A DNA stretch of 64,000 nt from Azospirillum canadense (GCF_025961225.1 NZ_JAOQNG010000001.1:533001-597000); one strand, 5' to 3'. Positions 30,820-40,668 are shown, counted from the stretch's first letter. Numbers and translations are program-made. The notes: a model not told the origin generated them from the letters alone.

Positions 30820-31389
30820 TTACGCCGCCTCGGTCAGCGCCAGATGCGGGCGGCGGACCATGGACTGGATGGTGAAGGGGGCGCGGACGCCGCCGCTGAA
30901 CAGCTCGGCGCATTCCAGGGCCTTGAGCACCCGCTCCTCGGCCGGCAGGCCGACGGTCGAGGCGAGCGAGCCCAGCGCGTAGTCGGAGCCGCAGCCGATG
31001 GCGTGGTAGCCGCGGACCGCCTCGCCGACCTGATAGTCGGACTGGATGCTGAACAGGCGCCCTTCATAGCCGACCATGAAGGTGCCGCCCGTCTCTACGT
31101 CGTTGGAGCGGTGGGCGTAGCCGCCGTCCTTCAGGCAGCCGCGCACGGCGTCCACGAAATCCACCACCATGTAGCGGAAGACGTCGGCGTCGGCGTCGCG
31201 GTGCGGCGGTTCCAGCCGGTAGTGCAGAAGCTGGCCCATGCGGAAGGAACTGGTGAAGCCGATCAGCATCTCGCCGTTGCGGAACACCTTGGTGTCCGCG
31301 CGGACGGTGATGTCCAGCCCGTTCACGCCGGCGCTGTCGCCGCCCATCCACACCCGATCGCCGTCCACCAAGCCCACAATGCAGGTCAT
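30820..31389 (-). CDS. Ntn-hydrolase of the proteasome beta-subunit fold
   Basis: A 189-residue protein starting MTCIVGLVDGDRVWMGGDSA. If the initiator Met is removed, Thr is residue 1, Asp is 17 and Lys is 33 (ADTK), exactly the catalytic spacing of proteasome beta subunits and HslV. A later CGSDYALGSLAS matches the GSGxxYAxGAL motif of those enzymes. It lacks a longer propeptide, and there is no unfoldase gene beside it, so it is not hslV in an hslUV operon. It may be a small amidase or peptidase. ATG 31389 follows GAGGACAGCG. Confidence 0.8.
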   Translation of the reverse strand: MTCIVGLVDGDRVWMGGDSAGVNGLDITVRADTKVFRNGEMLIGFTSSFRMGQLLHYRLEPPHRDADADVFRYMVVDFVDAVRGCLKDGGYAHRSNDVETGGTFMVGYEGRLFSIQSDYQVGEAVRGYHAIGCGSDYALGSLASTVGLPAEERVLKALECAELFSGGVRAPFTIQSMVRRPHLALTEAA

Positions 31390-31530
31390 CGCTGTCCTCG
31401 TTCCCGTTCCTTCTGTGCGCGGAAGCAAGGCCAGGGTGGGCTTTTATAGTTAACGAAATGTTGCGACGCCGCGATGCCGAAGGGGGTATTCCACTTCGGC
31501 AGCTGAGGCGTGGCAAGGACTTAGCGCAAG

Positions 31531-33144
31531 CTAGTCCGACGCCATCAACTCCAGCGGCATCTCCATCGGCGCGTCCACCGGCGTGGCGTTGGCGGTGTTC
31601 CGGTTGGCGGCGGCCCGCGCCACGGCCGGCGCGCGGCGTGGCTTGGCGAGCAGGTCGTCCTGGATGACCTCCCCCCTGCGGTCGGTCACCATGGTCGGGG
31701 TGAAGAGCCCGGCGTGGCGGCCGTCCACCGGGAAGGCCGGGGTGAACAGGCGGTCGAGCGGCTCGGTCGTCGTCACCCCGCTGCGGTTGGGATCGCGGCG
31801 ACCCAACAGGTCGAAGGGCGAGGTGTCGTAGAAGGCGCGGAACAGCGGCTTCACCACGCAGACGGCCAGCTGGTCCCAGGTCAGGTCGTTGCGGCGGTTC
31901 CAGGCGAAGCGGAAGACCTGCCGGAACAGCTGGGCTCGGTGCTCCTTCATGCCGCTCATGGTGCGGACGTAGGCCGCGACCTCGTCCAGCGGGTCCTTCG
32001 GCCAGACCACCAGCGTGTCGCCGTCCATGTCGCGCAGCCGCACGTTGGGCAGGAAGCCGCCCTCTTGCGCGATTTCGCGGAACATCGGCGTGCCGGGCAG
32101 CGGGATGGCCAGGCTGAGGAAGCCCGGCGAGGTGACGTCGTCGCGGCTGAGGATGTCGTTGATGTCGGTGCGGAAGCTGTCGATGGTCTGGTGCGCCGGG
32201 TCGAAGATCAGGCCATAGTCGAAGACCATGCCGTGGTCGATGCACTTGCGCGCGATGTCGAAGCGGTCGACGTGGCGGTTCTGCTTCTTCGAATAGCGCT
32301 CGATCATGTCGCTTTGCAGCGATTCGACGCCGGAGAACAGACCGACGCAGCCCGCCTCCTTCACCATCACCAGGTTTTCCTCCTTGGCGAAGAAGTCGGC
32401 GGTGACCAGCGCCAGCCAGCCCTTGAAGTAGCCGCGCTGCCAGTATTCCTTCACGATGGCCAGCCGTTCGCGGAAGCTGGCGCGGTCGTTCCCGTAAAAA
32501 TTGTTGTCCTGCAGCGAAATGTAGCTGCACTTGCCCAACGCCTCGAACTGGGCGCGGATGAAGCTTTCTGAATAGGTCTGGTACTTGCCGCCCTCGCCGG
32601 TCAGCGAGCAGAAGCTGCAGGCGAAGTTGCAGTTCCGGCTGGTCTCCACGAAGCCGACGCCGTCGATGCGCTTGTACAGGTCGAAGCGTGGGACGAGGCC
32701 CGGCTTGACGTAGCCGGGGCCGAAGGCGTCAGCGATGACGTCCTCGATCTCCTCCAGGTCGCCTTCGCAGGCGTAGTCGAAGCAGGCCCGCGCCAGCGTC
32801 GGCAGGGCGCGCACGGCCGGCCCGCCGGCCACCACGACCACTCCCGGATTCTTGGTGCGCGCGTAGGCGGTCAACTGCCGCATGCGGTCCAGCGTGTTGG
32901 TCGTGCCGGTCAGGACCAGCATGTCCGGCCAAGCGAAATCATCCTCCCGCTTCAGCAGTCCGGACTGCACCTCGCAGTGGGTCCGCACCTCGCACAAGTC
33001 CGGGTTGAAGGCACCGGCCAAGTAGAAGGTTGCCGTCGCGGCGGTCAGGAACAGTTGGCGTGGTTCGTAGGTCCGGAACGAATCAAAGCTGGCATTGACC
33101 AGGAGAATCCGTTTCTTGCCGCTGCTGCGCCGGGAGATGAACAT
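31531..33144 (-). CDS. B12-binding-domain radical SAM protein
   Basis: A 537-residue enzyme. The N-terminal 170 residues form a Rossmann-like cobalamin-binding type domain (RILLVNASFDSF, VVVVAGGPAVRALP). The radical SAM core carries the cluster motif CNFACSFC (CxxxCxxC, about residue 172) after VGFVETSR. The C-terminal 130 residues are not recognised. Members methylate or rearrange natural products and lipids; the substrate cannot be assigned. The N-terminal domain lacks an obvious DxHxxG motif, so cobalamin may not be bound. It lies upstream of the Ntn-hydrolase gene with a 141-bp gap. Confidence 0.85.
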   Translation of the reverse strand: MFISRRSSGKKRILLVNASFDSFRTYEPRQLFLTAATATFYLAGAFNPDLCEVRTHCEVQSGLLKREDDFAWPDMLVLTGTTNTLDRMRQLTAYARTKNPGVVVVAGGPAVRALPTLARACFDYACEGDLEEIEDVIADAFGPGYVKPGLVPRFDLYKRIDGVGFVETSRNCNFACSFCSLTGEGGKYQTYSESFIRAQFEALGKCSYISLQDNNFYGNDRASFRERLAIVKEYWQRGYFKGWLALVTADFFAKEENLVMVKEAGCVGLFSGVESLQSDMIERYSKKQNRHVDRFDIARKCIDHGMVFDYGLIFDPAHQTIDSFRTDINDILSRDDVTSPGFLSLAIPLPGTPMFREIAQEGGFLPNVRLRDMDGDTLVVWPKDPLDEVAAYVRTMSGMKEHRAQLFRQVFRFAWNRRNDLTWDQLAVCVVKPLFRAFYDTSPFDLLGRRDPNRSGVTTTEPLDRLFTPAFPVDGRHAGLFTPTMVTDRRGEVIQDDLLAKPRRAPAVARAAANRNTANATPVDAPMEMPLELMASD

Positions 33145-33294
33145 GACGACGGGCTTCTCCTGAAGGGTGAGGAGACATCGCTTTGGGCGAACTGGGAGGG
33201 CTTAAGCCGAAGATCAGATGCTATCACCAGTTAGCGAAAGAATAGATCAAACGTCAAATAATTTTGCGTTACATGAAAGACATCATTCGAACCA

Positions 33295-33349
33295 AAGTCG
33301 CGCGATCGGGTTGTGGCTGCATATAATTGTATGTTTGCCCGCGCGACTT
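33295..33349. promoter_or_regulatory. Inverted repeat flanking a TATAAT box
   Basis: AAGTCGCGCG (33295-33304) and CGCGCGACTT (33340-33349) are perfect inverted copies 35 bp apart in an A/T-rich patch. Between them lies TATAAT (33322-33327). The region separates the divergent radical SAM and lipoprotein genes, so an operator arrangement is plausible, but no matching -35 box is seen. Confidence 0.4.
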
Positions 33350-33426
33350 GCCGCCTTTTGAGGCGCCTCGCGCCGAGACGTGCGCCATGATACGGTGGGA
33401 AAATCAACCATCGGAGGTGGCTTCCC

Positions 33427-34143
33427 ATGGAACCCGCGCGCATTCTTGTTTTTATAACAGCTGTCACTCTTTGCGGCTGTGCCGCCGATCAGGCTGGGGA
33501 CGGCCGCGCCCTCTACGACCAAGCCATCGACCGCAGCGCCGTGTATCAGGAGGCGAATGTCCGCCCGCTGGCGCCGCTGGCCTACCCGGTGCGCGCCCTG
33601 TCGCTGACCGGCAACGCCGCCTGGGCCGAGGGCAAGGAAGGGCAGAAGGTCACGATCAACAGCCTCTATGGCCTCTGGATATCCGTGGAGCCGGAGTTGC
33701 AGGCCATCTGCCAGACCTACCCGAGGGATCAGGTGATCGACCGGCTGCACCAGCTTCTGGGACTGAAGCCGGCGACCGACTCCGACCGCAACGCGCGTTT
33801 CATCCGTTTCACAATCGACCAGCAGAAGACCGGACCGGCGGTGTCTGGCGTCTTCCGCCCCTGCGCCAATCCCGACACGGCGGCGACCCAGTGCGGCAAC
33901 CAGATCACGACGAAGCCGGAGCAGGCGGCCTACGTGTCCTGGTTCGCCAACCAGATGGTCTTCTCCTACAAGCGGGACGCGTCGATGGGCGGCACGGGCT
34001 ATCCCTGGACGCGGCTTGGCTACACCTACAACTGGAACCCGGCGGCGGCGGACATCCGCGGCGTCCAGGAATATGTCGTGCCGGACAAGACCGTGGTCAC
34101 CGTGACCGGGATCGTGTCGCCGGAGGACTACTGCGCGCCCTGA
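33427..34143 (+). CDS. Putative lipoprotein of unknown function
   Basis: A 238-residue exported protein. The N-terminus MEPARILVFITAVTLCGC ends in a lipobox-like LCGC, so acylation at the second Cys is likely. The mature part holds two regularly placed cysteine pairs (AICQTY, FRPCANPD, TQCGNQ, EDYCAP) that may form disulfides in the periplasm. No family was recognised. GGAGGTGGC lies before the ATG. Confidence 0.7.
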   Translation: MEPARILVFITAVTLCGCAADQAGDGRALYDQAIDRSAVYQEANVRPLAPLAYPVRALSLTGNAAWAEGKEGQKVTINSLYGLWISVEPELQAICQTYPRDQVIDRLHQLLGLKPATDSDRNARFIRFTIDQQKTGPAVSGVFRPCANPDTAATQCGNQITTKPEQAAYVSWFANQMVFSYKRDASMGGTGYPWTRLGYTYNWNPAAADIRGVQEYVVPDKTVVTVTGIVSPEDYCAP

Positions 34144-34244
34144 CGCAGTCCCAGCGCGCGTGACCTCCGCATGCGCGGCTTTCGGAGCGGGGCGGGGCGT
34201 GCTAGGACTGCCGCCCCGTCCCTGACTTTCGAACGATCGCCGTC

Positions 34245-35588
34245 ATGACCGTCGCCGTCCGCTTCGCCCCCAGCCCGACCGGCCTCCTCCATGTGGGCAA
34301 CGTGCGCCTCGCGCTCGTCAATTGGCTGTTCGCGCGCAAGGCCGGCGGCAATTTCCTGCTGCGCCTGGACGACACCGACGAGGAGCGCTCCAAGCCCGAA
34401 TACGCCGAGGGCATCGAGCGCGACCTGACCTGGCTGGGCCTCGCCTGGGACCGCTTCGCGCGGGAGAGCGACCGCTACGGCCGCTACGACGAGGTGTCGG
34501 AGGCGTTGAAGGCGTCCGGGCGGCTCTACCCCTGCTACGAGACGCCGGAAGAACTGAACCTCAAGCGCGCCAGCCTCGTCTCGCAGGGGCGCCCGCCGAT
34601 CTACGACCGCGCCGCCCTGCGCCTGACGGACGCCGACCGCGCCCGGCTGGAGGGGGAGGGGCGCCGGGCCCATTGGCGCTTCAAGCTGGAGCACACGCCG
34701 GTGGAATGGACCGACCTCGTCCGCGGGCCGGTGCATTTCGAGGGGACGGCGCTGAGCGACCCGGTGCTGATCCGCGAGGACGGCCGGCCGCTCTACACGC
34801 TGACCAGCGTGGTGGACGACGGCGACCTCGCCATCACCCATGTGATCCGCGGCGAGGACCACGTTGCCAACACGGCGGTGCAGATCCAGATCTTCGAGGC
34901 CATCGGAGCGCCGGTTCCGGAGTTCGCGCACCTGCCGCTGCTGACCGATGCCGCCGGCGCGGGCCTGTCCAAGCGGCTGGGCAGCCTGTCGGTGGCATCC
35001 TTGCGCGAGGAGGAGGGGATCGAGCCGATGGCGCTGGCCAGCCTGCTCGCGAAGCTCGGCACCTCCGATCCCATCGAACCGCGGCTGACGTTGGACGAAC
35101 TGGTGGCCGAGTTCGACATCGCCAAGATCGCCCGCGGCACCCCGAAGTTCGACCCGGAGGAACTGGCCCGGCTGAACGCCCGCATCCTGCACCTGCTGCC
35201 CTTCGAGCGCGTGGCCGGGGAACTGGCGGCGCTGGGCCTCGACGGCGCCGACGCGGCCTTCTGGGAGGCGGTGCGGCCGAACCTGGGGCGCATCGCCGAC
35301 GCCCGCGACTGGTGGGCGGTGACCCACGCGCCGGTCACGCCCGTGGTGGACGACGCCGGCTTCCTGGATGAGGCGGCGGCGCTGCTGCCGGACGAGCCGT
35401 GGGATTTGGCGACCTGGGGCGCGTGGACCGGCGCGGTGAAGGCGAAGACCGGCCGCAAGGGCAAGGACCTGTTCCTGCCGCTGCGCCGCGCGCTGACCGG
35501 CCGCGACCATGGACCGGAGTTGAAGAACCTGCTACCCCTGATCGGCCGCGCGCGCGCGCTCAAGCGCCTCGCCGGCGAGACGGCTTGA
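34245..35588 (+). CDS. gltX: Glutamate-tRNA ligase
   Basis: Class I aminoacyl-tRNA synthetase charging tRNA-Glu. Seen: the HIGH-type motif [17 protein letters not shown] at the N-terminus, [32 protein letters not shown], and the KMSKS-type motif [10 protein letters not shown] (about residue 242). The C-terminal half is the anticodon-binding domain, with no Glu-Q-RS truncation. 447 residues. Alphaproteobacteria often carry two gltX copies; which one this is cannot be told here. Confidence 0.96.
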   Translation: MTVAVRFAPSPTGLLHVGNVRLALVNWLFARKAGGNFLLRLDDTDEERSKPEYAEGIERDLTWLGLAWDRFARESDRYGRYDEVSEALKASGRLYPCYETPEELNLKRASLVSQGRPPIYDRAALRLTDADRARLEGEGRRAHWRFKLEHTPVEWTDLVRGPVHFEGTALSDPVLIREDGRPLYTLTSVVDDGDLAITHVIRGEDHVANTAVQIQIFEAIGAPVPEFAHLPLLTDAAGAGLSKRLGSLSVASLREEEGIEPMALASLLAKLGTSDPIEPRLTLDELVAEFDIAKIARGTPKFDPEELARLNARILHLLPFERVAGELAALGLDGADAAFWEAVRPNLGRIADARDWWAVTHAPVTPVVDDAGFLDEAAALLPDEPWDLATWGAWTGAVKAKTGRKGKDLFLPLRRALTGRDHGPELKNLLPLIGRARALKRLAGETA

Positions 35589-35625
35589 CGCTCATTTCGG
35601 TGGCCGCAGGCCGGGCTTGGGTTTA

Positions 35626-35685
35626 ACCACAGAGACACGGAGACACAGAGAAGCCACGCCCTCTGTGTCTCCGTGTCGCTGTGGT
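35626..35685. repeat. Long hairpin of CACNNAGR units (copy 2)
   Basis: Arms 35626-35650 and 35661-35685 are inverted copies of 25 bp with one mismatch and a 10-nt loop. The arm reads ACCACAGAGACACGGAGACA then CAGAG. It lies between gltX and cysS. Confidence 0.88.
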
Positions 35686-35741
35686 GACGCACCGCTTGCA
35701 ATGAATTGGCTGTAAGGCCGTTTGACAGGAGACATGGTGCC

Positions 35742-37115
35742 GTGCCGTTGGACCTCTACAACACGCTGACCCGCCGCAAGGAACGCTTCGAGCCGATGAG
35801 CCCGGACCGGGTGGGCATGTATGTCTGCGGTCCCACCGTCTACGACACGGCGCACATCGGCAACGCCCGGCCGGTCGTCGTCTTCGACCTGCTGTTCCGG
35901 CTGCTCCAGCGGCTCTACCCGGCGGTGACCTACGTCCGCAACATCACCGACGTGGACGACAAGATCATCGACCGCTCGCGCGACAGCGGGGAGCCGATCG
36001 AGGCGCTGACCAAGCGCACGGCCGACCTCTACCACGCGGACATGGACGCGCTGAACGCGCTGCGCCCGACCATCGAGCCGCGCGCCACCCACCACATCGC
36101 CCACATGGTCGCGCTGATCCAGCTGCTGATCGAGCGCGGCCACGCCTACGCGGCGGAGGGGCATGTGCTGTTCTCCGTGCCGTCCATGGCGGACTACGGC
36201 CAGCTGTCCCGCCGGTCGCTGGATGAGATGATCGCCGGCGCCCGCGTCGACGTCGCCCCCTACAAGCGCGACGCCGCCGACTTCGTGCTGTGGAAGCCCA
36301 GCGCCGACGACCAGCCGGGCTGGGACAGCCCCTGGGGACGCGGCCGGCCCGGCTGGCACATCGAGTGCTCCGCCATGGCGAAGGAGCATCTTGGCGTCAC
36401 CTTCGACATCCATGGCGGCGGGCTGGACCTGATCTTCCCGCACCATGAAAACGAGATCGCGCAGAGCCGTTGCGCCCACGGTGGCGAAGCGCTGGCCCGC
36501 TATTGGGTCCACAACGGCTTCGTGACCGTCGAGGGCGAGAAGATGTCCAAGTCCCTGGGCAACTTCTTCACTGTGCACGAGCTGCTGGACGAGTTCCCCG
36601 GCGAGGCGATCCGCCTGACGCTGATGAGCGCCCACTACCGCCAGCCGCTGGACTTCACCCGCGAGGGGCTGAAGCAGTCCAAGGCGACGCTCGACCGCTG
36701 GTATCAGGCGCTGCGCGGCGCCCCGGCGCCGGCCGCGGCGGAGCTGCCCTTCGACGTGCTGGCCGCCCTTGAGGACGACCTGAACAGCCCGCTCGCCATC
36801 TCCCACATGCACGAGTTGGCGGGTGCGGTGAACAAGGCGCACAGCGACGCGGAGAAGGCCGCGGCCAAGGGGGCGCTGCTCGCCGCCGGCGAGGCGCTGG
36901 GGCTGCTCCGCCAGGATCCGGAGGCGTGGTTCCGCTGGGCGCCGAAGGGGGCCGCGGCCCTGTCGGACGAGGTGATCGCGCAGCTCATCGCCGACCGACT
37001 GGCCGCCCGCAAGGCCAAGAACTTTGCGGAGGCCGACCGCATCCGCAAGGACTTGGCCGACCAGGGCATCATCCTGGAAGACGGCCCGCAGGGTACGACC
37101 TGGAAGCGGGCGTAG
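35742..37115 (+). CDS. cysS: Cysteine-tRNA ligase
   Basis: Class I synthetase charging tRNA-Cys. Seen: the zinc-binding and HIGH region [19 protein letters not shown], the second zinc-site part [15 protein letters not shown] and [19 protein letters not shown], and [10 protein letters not shown]. 457 residues from the GTG at 35742, which has AGGAG upstream; upstream codons in the same frame show no similarity. The last 47 bp overlap the end of the convergent acyltransferase gene. Confidence 0.96.
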   Translation: MPLDLYNTLTRRKERFEPMSPDRVGMYVCGPTVYDTAHIGNARPVVVFDLLFRLLQRLYPAVTYVRNITDVDDKIIDRSRDSGEPIEALTKRTADLYHADMDALNALRPTIEPRATHHIAHMVALIQLLIERGHAYAAEGHVLFSVPSMADYGQLSRRSLDEMIAGARVDVAPYKRDAADFVLWKPSADDQPGWDSPWGRGRPGWHIECSAMAKEHLGVTFDIHGGGLDLIFPHHENEIAQSRCAHGGEALARYWVHNGFVTVEGEKMSKSLGNFFTVHELLDEFPGEAIRLTLMSAHYRQPLDFTREGLKQSKATLDRWYQALRGAPAPAAAELPFDVLAALEDDLNSPLAISHMHELAGAVNKAHSDAEKAAAKGALLAAGEALGLLRQDPEAWFRWAPKGAAALSDEVIAQLIADRLAARKAKNFAEADRIRKDLADQGIILEDGPQGTTWKRA

Positions 37116-38340
37116 CCGGCACCGTCTCCGGCGTGCTGCCTTTCTCGGGGGCTTTCCCCGGCGGCACGCCGTTCAGCAGGAAGCGCAGGACCGGGGAGCG
37201 GCGGACCGCGGCGTGGTGGAAGGCCAGCGGGACCAGCAGGCCGAGCACGGCGATCAGCAGGAACTCAACGCCCGGCTTCCACGGCACGGCGATCAGGGCG
37301 AAGCCGGCGACCACCACCACGGCGTGGTGCAGCAGGTAGATGCTGTAGGAGGCCTGCGACAGCGTCCGCACGCCCCGGTTCTCCCGCGCGAACCACGCCA
37401 GCGCGAGGCCGAGCAGCAGGCGGAAGGCCGACCAGGCGCCGACGGCGTGCAGCACCTGGTCGAGCACCCGCAGCGCCATGGGCTTTTGCACATGATCGAG
37501 CCCGACCTGCCCCAGGAAGCACAGGACGTAGAGCAGCACGACCGTCCAGCTGGTGCTGGCGAAGCGCGCCGGCCCGCCGGTGAGGTGGGCGATGTAGACG
37601 CCGACCAGGAAGAAGCTCGCCGAGATGGCCGTGGTCAGCGCCGACGAGGTGGTCGGGGGCAACGGCTCCAGCAGCAGGGGGGATATGTTGTCGAACCCCA
37701 TGGTGCCCACCAGCATCACGCTGAGCAGGGCAGGCGGCAGCCAGCCGTCGCCGGCCTCAAAGAGCCGCGCCAGCCGGGGTGCCCGCGCGCGCAAGGATCC
37801 GTAAAGCCTTGTTGCGACGGGATAAAACAGGCAGAGCAACACCATGCAGGCGAACAGCTCGACCAGGAACCACAGGTGATAGGTCAGGCCGCCGCTCCAG
37901 AAGGCGTCGGGCAGCGTGCGGGTCAGGAAGGCCGCGAGCGTCAGCCCGGGATCGACCGAGAGCGTCGCCAGCCATAACTGAAGCACGTTGAAGGTCGCCG
38001 CCACGGCGACCAGCGGCACCAGCAGCCGCGTCGCCCGTGACCGCAGCACCGCGGTGGGCCCGTGCTTGCGCAGGCTGCGGGCGATCAGAAGGCCGGAGAT
38101 CAGGAAGAAGGCCGGCATGCGGAAGCTGTGGATGAAATCCGCAAACAGCCCGATGCCTGGGATCGTGTCGGGGGAATCGATCAGCCAGTGGTAATCGGGG
38201 GTGTAGATCAGCGCTGCGTGATAAGGCACGCCGAGGATCATCAGCAGGCTGCGCGCCGCGTCTAGGGAATGATCCCGCACGCCGCCCCGTGCCGTTGCCA
38301 GGGTCCCATTGGCCATGGTCCCATCGGCCATCGCGTCCAC
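37069..38340 (-). CDS. Acyltransferase family 3 membrane protein
   Basis: A 423-residue inner-membrane protein with about ten spans. [25 protein letters not shown] near the N-terminus and [20 protein letters not shown] mark the acyltransferase 3 family, whose members O-acylate glycans, lipids or antibiotics, including the glucan-modifying OpgC/MdoC group. The acceptor is unknown. The start may be the GTG at 38340 or the ATGs at 38331 or 38316. The first residues are a short repeat ([10 protein letters not shown]). Its 3' end overlaps cysS. Confidence 0.85.
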   Translation of the reverse strand: MDAMADGTMANGTLATARGGVRDHSLDAARSLLMILGVPYHAALIYTPDYHWLIDSPDTIPGIGLFADFIHSFRMPAFFLISGLLIARSLRKHGPTAVLRSRATRLLVPLVAVAATFNVLQLWLATLSVDPGLTLAAFLTRTLPDAFWSGGLTYHLWFLVELFACMVLLCLFYPVATRLYGSLRARAPRLARLFEAGDGWLPPALLSVMLVGTMGFDNISPLLLEPLPPTTSSALTTAISASFFLVGVYIAHLTGGPARFASTSWTVVLLYVLCFLGQVGLDHVQKPMALRVLDQVLHAVGAWSAFRLLLGLALAWFARENRGVRTLSQASYSIYLLHHAVVVVAGFALIAVPWKPGVEFLLIAVLGLLVPLAFHHAAVRRSPVLRFLLNGVPPGKAPEKGSTPETVPATPASRSYPAGRLPG

Positions 38341-38586
38341 CTTGCTCCGTTCCTGTCGACGACACGGAAACGTTTCACTCGCCTCTCAGGCACACCGGTC
38401 AAAGGGCTTATGTGCCGGGGGTACGCCTTTGCGTCAGCCGCTCCTCTCCGGGAAGGGTTCACCGGATGGGACCGAACCTGTTACAAGGCGTCGGCGGGGC
38501 GCTCGCATTCACGCGGGTGGCCCCCTTTTTCGCACCGATATTTCCGCGCCCGTATTTCCGCGGGTTGCCTTCGGAGGATCTTGGAC

Positions 38587-39051
38587 ATGCTCTGGCTTGC
38601 CGCCTACATCGGCAGTGTTCTCGCCATCAATTACGCCTTCAGCTGGGCGCCCCACCTGGACCTCGTCTGGTCCTGCTGGGCCGGGTTGATCTTTCTTCTG
38701 CGCGACATGGTGCAGGTCCGCTACGGCCACTGGTCGCTGGCCGCCATGCTGGCCGCGACGGCCCTGTCCTTCCTGCTCGCCGACCCCTTCGTCGCGACGG
38801 CCAGCGTCACGGCCTTCGCCGTGTCCGAGTTGATCGACTGGGGTGTCTTCACAGTCACGCGACGCCCGCTGCGCGACCGGCTGTGGGTCAGCGCCGCCCT
38901 GTCGGTGCCGGTCGACACCGCCATCTTCTTCGGCATGCTGGGTGTCTGGGCACCCTCCGTATGGGCCGCCAGCCTCGCTTCCAAGCTGGCCGGCGTGTCG
39001 GCGGTGTGGATGCTGATGCGGGCGCGGGACTCCCGGCTGGTGACGGCGTAA
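38587..39051 (+). CDS. VUT family (DUF165-type) membrane transporter, possible queuosine-precursor carrier
   Basis: A 154-residue membrane protein with about five spans. IFLLRDMVQVRYG, VTAFAVSELIDWGVFTVTRR and LSVPVDTAIFFGMLG match the VUT/QPTR pattern (LRDxVQ; AxAFxxSELxDxxVY; VDSALF). The family includes YhhQ, a carrier of queuosine precursors. It is shorter than YhhQ, so substrate assignment is tentative. queC is 21 kb away, not linked. Confidence 0.7.
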   Translation: MLWLAAYIGSVLAINYAFSWAPHLDLVWSCWAGLIFLLRDMVQVRYGHWSLAAMLAATALSFLLADPFVATASVTAFAVSELIDWGVFTVTRRPLRDRLWVSAALSVPVDTAIFFGMLGVWAPSVWAASLASKLAGVSAVWMLMRARDSRLVTA

Positions 39052-39070
39052 GGGAGCCCCGCGGGCACCC

Positions 39071-39676
39071 TCACCCCCACGCCCCCGCGTCCTCGACCAC
39101 CACGGCGATCCGGTCGGCCAGCCCGGCGAGGGTGGCGATTTGCACCGTCTCCGCGGGGATCGCGCCGCCGAGCGGGTTCGGCAGGTCGCGGGTCGTCGTG
39201 GCGGCGGCCACCACCGTGCTGCGCCAGCCGAGGTCCAGCGCGGCGCGCGCCGTGCTGTCAACGCAGTTGTGGGTCATGAAGCCGGCGAGGATCAGCTCGC
39301 TCCGGCCGGTGGCGCGCGCCCGCTCCTGAAGGTCGGTGCCGGCGAAGCTGTTGGGCAGGCGCTTGGCAATCACCGACTCCCCCTCAACCGGGGCCAGGGC
39401 GGGGATGAAGCCGCTCATCGGGCCGCCGGGATCGAACAGGCCGCCGGGCTTGCCGTGATGGACAATGTGGATCACCGGCACGCCGGACTTGCGGGCCAGC
39501 GTCAGCAGCCGCGCGGCCTCGGCGACGGCGGCGTCCACGCCGGACAGGGGCAGGGCACCGTCGGTGTATTCGCGCTGCGCGTCGATCAGCACGAGGACGG
39601 CCTTGTCGAGGGGGCTCGGGTGCAGCGGCGCGCCGGCCAGGGACAGCAGGGATTTGGGCTCGGTCATCACGGTCAT
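39071..39676 (-). CDS. Isochorismatase-family cysteine hydrolase
   Basis: A 201-residue cytoplasmic hydrolase with the Asp-Lys-Cys triad of the family: VLVLIDAQREYT, IAKRLPNSFAGT and GFMTHNCVDSTARAA. Members cleave isochorismate, nicotinamide or ureido acids; the exact substrate is unknown. The ATG at 39676 follows GGAGTGTTCCCG. It is divergent from a LysR regulator, which probably controls it. Confidence 0.85.
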   Translation of the reverse strand: MTVMTEPKSLLSLAGAPLHPSPLDKAVLVLIDAQREYTDGALPLSGVDAAVAEAARLLTLARKSGVPVIHIVHHGKPGGLFDPGGPMSGFIPALAPVEGESVIAKRLPNSFAGTDLQERARATGRSELILAGFMTHNCVDSTARAALDLGWRSTVVAAATTTRDLPNPLGGAIPAETVQIATLAGLADRIAVVVEDAGAWG

Positions 39677-39746
39677 CGGGAACACTCCGGGACGCTGGTG
39701 GTCGGGATCGGGTGATGGGCCGATCCTGTCCTGTTCGTTTTCGGTC

Positions 39747-39761
39747 GGATATTCGCTATCC
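39747..39761. promoter_or_regulatory. Candidate LysR-type box (GGATA-N5-TATCC)
   Basis: A perfect inverted repeat, ATA-N7-TAT within GGATA/TATCC, in the 92-bp gap between the divergent isochorismatase and LysR genes and 7 bp before the LysR start. It fits the T-N11-A form bound by LysR proteins and would permit autorepression. Confidence 0.55.
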
Positions 39762-39768
39762 TCGCACC

Positions 39769-40668
39769 ATGACTGTTCAAAAACGTTCAGCCCCGCCTTC
39801 AGTCCCGCTGGCCGCGGCCCTGGATTGGGACGACCTGCGCGTCTTCCTGGAACTGGCCCGGGTCGGCAGCCTGTCGGCGGCGGCTCGGGCCCTGGGGCTC
39901 AGCCACGCCACGGTCGGGCGGCGCATCGCCGCGCTGGAGGCGACGCTCGGCCGCCCGCTGGTGGACCGCCGCCCCGACGGCTATGGCCTGACCGTGGACG
40001 GGGAGGCGGTGCGCGCGCTCGCCGAGGGGATGGACGAGCGGGCGCTCGCCATCCTTCGCCGCGCCGGGGGCGGGGAGGAGCTGGCCGGCACGGTGCGGCT
40101 GACGATGACGCAGGCGCTGGCCGATCGCTTCCTGGTGCCGCGGCTGGCGCGGCTGCGCGCCCGGCATCCGGCCCTGGACCTGGAGGTGATCGCCGACAAC
40201 CGCTCCCTCAGCCTTGCGCGGCGGGAGGCGGATCTCGCCATCCGGCTCGCTCGGCCGCAGAGCGGGGAGCTGTTCGCCCGGCGGCTCGCGACGGTCGGCT
40301 ACGCCCTCCACGCCGCCCCGGGCGCGCCCGACGTCCTGGTCGGCTTCGACGAAGCGCTGGCCGACCTGCCGGAGGCGGCGTGGCTTGCCCGGCACGCCGG
40401 GGGGCGGCGGATCGCCTTCCGCTCCAACAGCGTGCAGGCGCAGCTGGCCGCGGCGAAGGGCGGGTTCGGTGCGGCGTTGCTGCCCTGCTGGCTGGCGGCG
40501 GAGGAGGCGGGGCTGGAGCAGCTGCCGACAACGGCGCCACCACTGGTGCGGGAAGCGTGGCTGGTTGTCCATCGCGACCGCAAGGATGTGCCCCGCGTCC
40601 GCGCGGTGATCGATCACATCGTTGAACTGTTCGAGGCGGAGCGCGCGCTGCTGGCCGGGGAGGGCTGA
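39769..40668 (+). CDS. LysR-family transcriptional regulator
   Basis: A 299-residue regulator. The N-terminal winged helix spans about residues 18-78: LRVFLELARVGSLSAAARAL then GLSHATVGRRIAALE. The effector-binding domain follows (VRLTMTQALADRFLVPRL). It is divergent from the isochorismatase-like gene and is likely its regulator. The ligand is unknown. Its last 55 bp overlap the convergent histidine kinase gene. Confidence 0.92.
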   Translation: MTVQKRSAPPSVPLAAALDWDDLRVFLELARVGSLSAAARALGLSHATVGRRIAALEATLGRPLVDRRPDGYGLTVDGEAVRALAEGMDERALAILRRAGGGEELAGTVRLTMTQALADRFLVPRLARLRARHPALDLEVIADNRSLSLARREADLAIRLARPQSGELFARRLATVGYALHAAPGAPDVLVGFDEALADLPEAAWLARHAGGRRIAFRSNSVQAQLAAAKGGFGAALLPCWLAAEEAGLEQLPTTAPPLVREAWLVVHRDRKDVPRVRAVIDHIVELFEAERALLAGEG

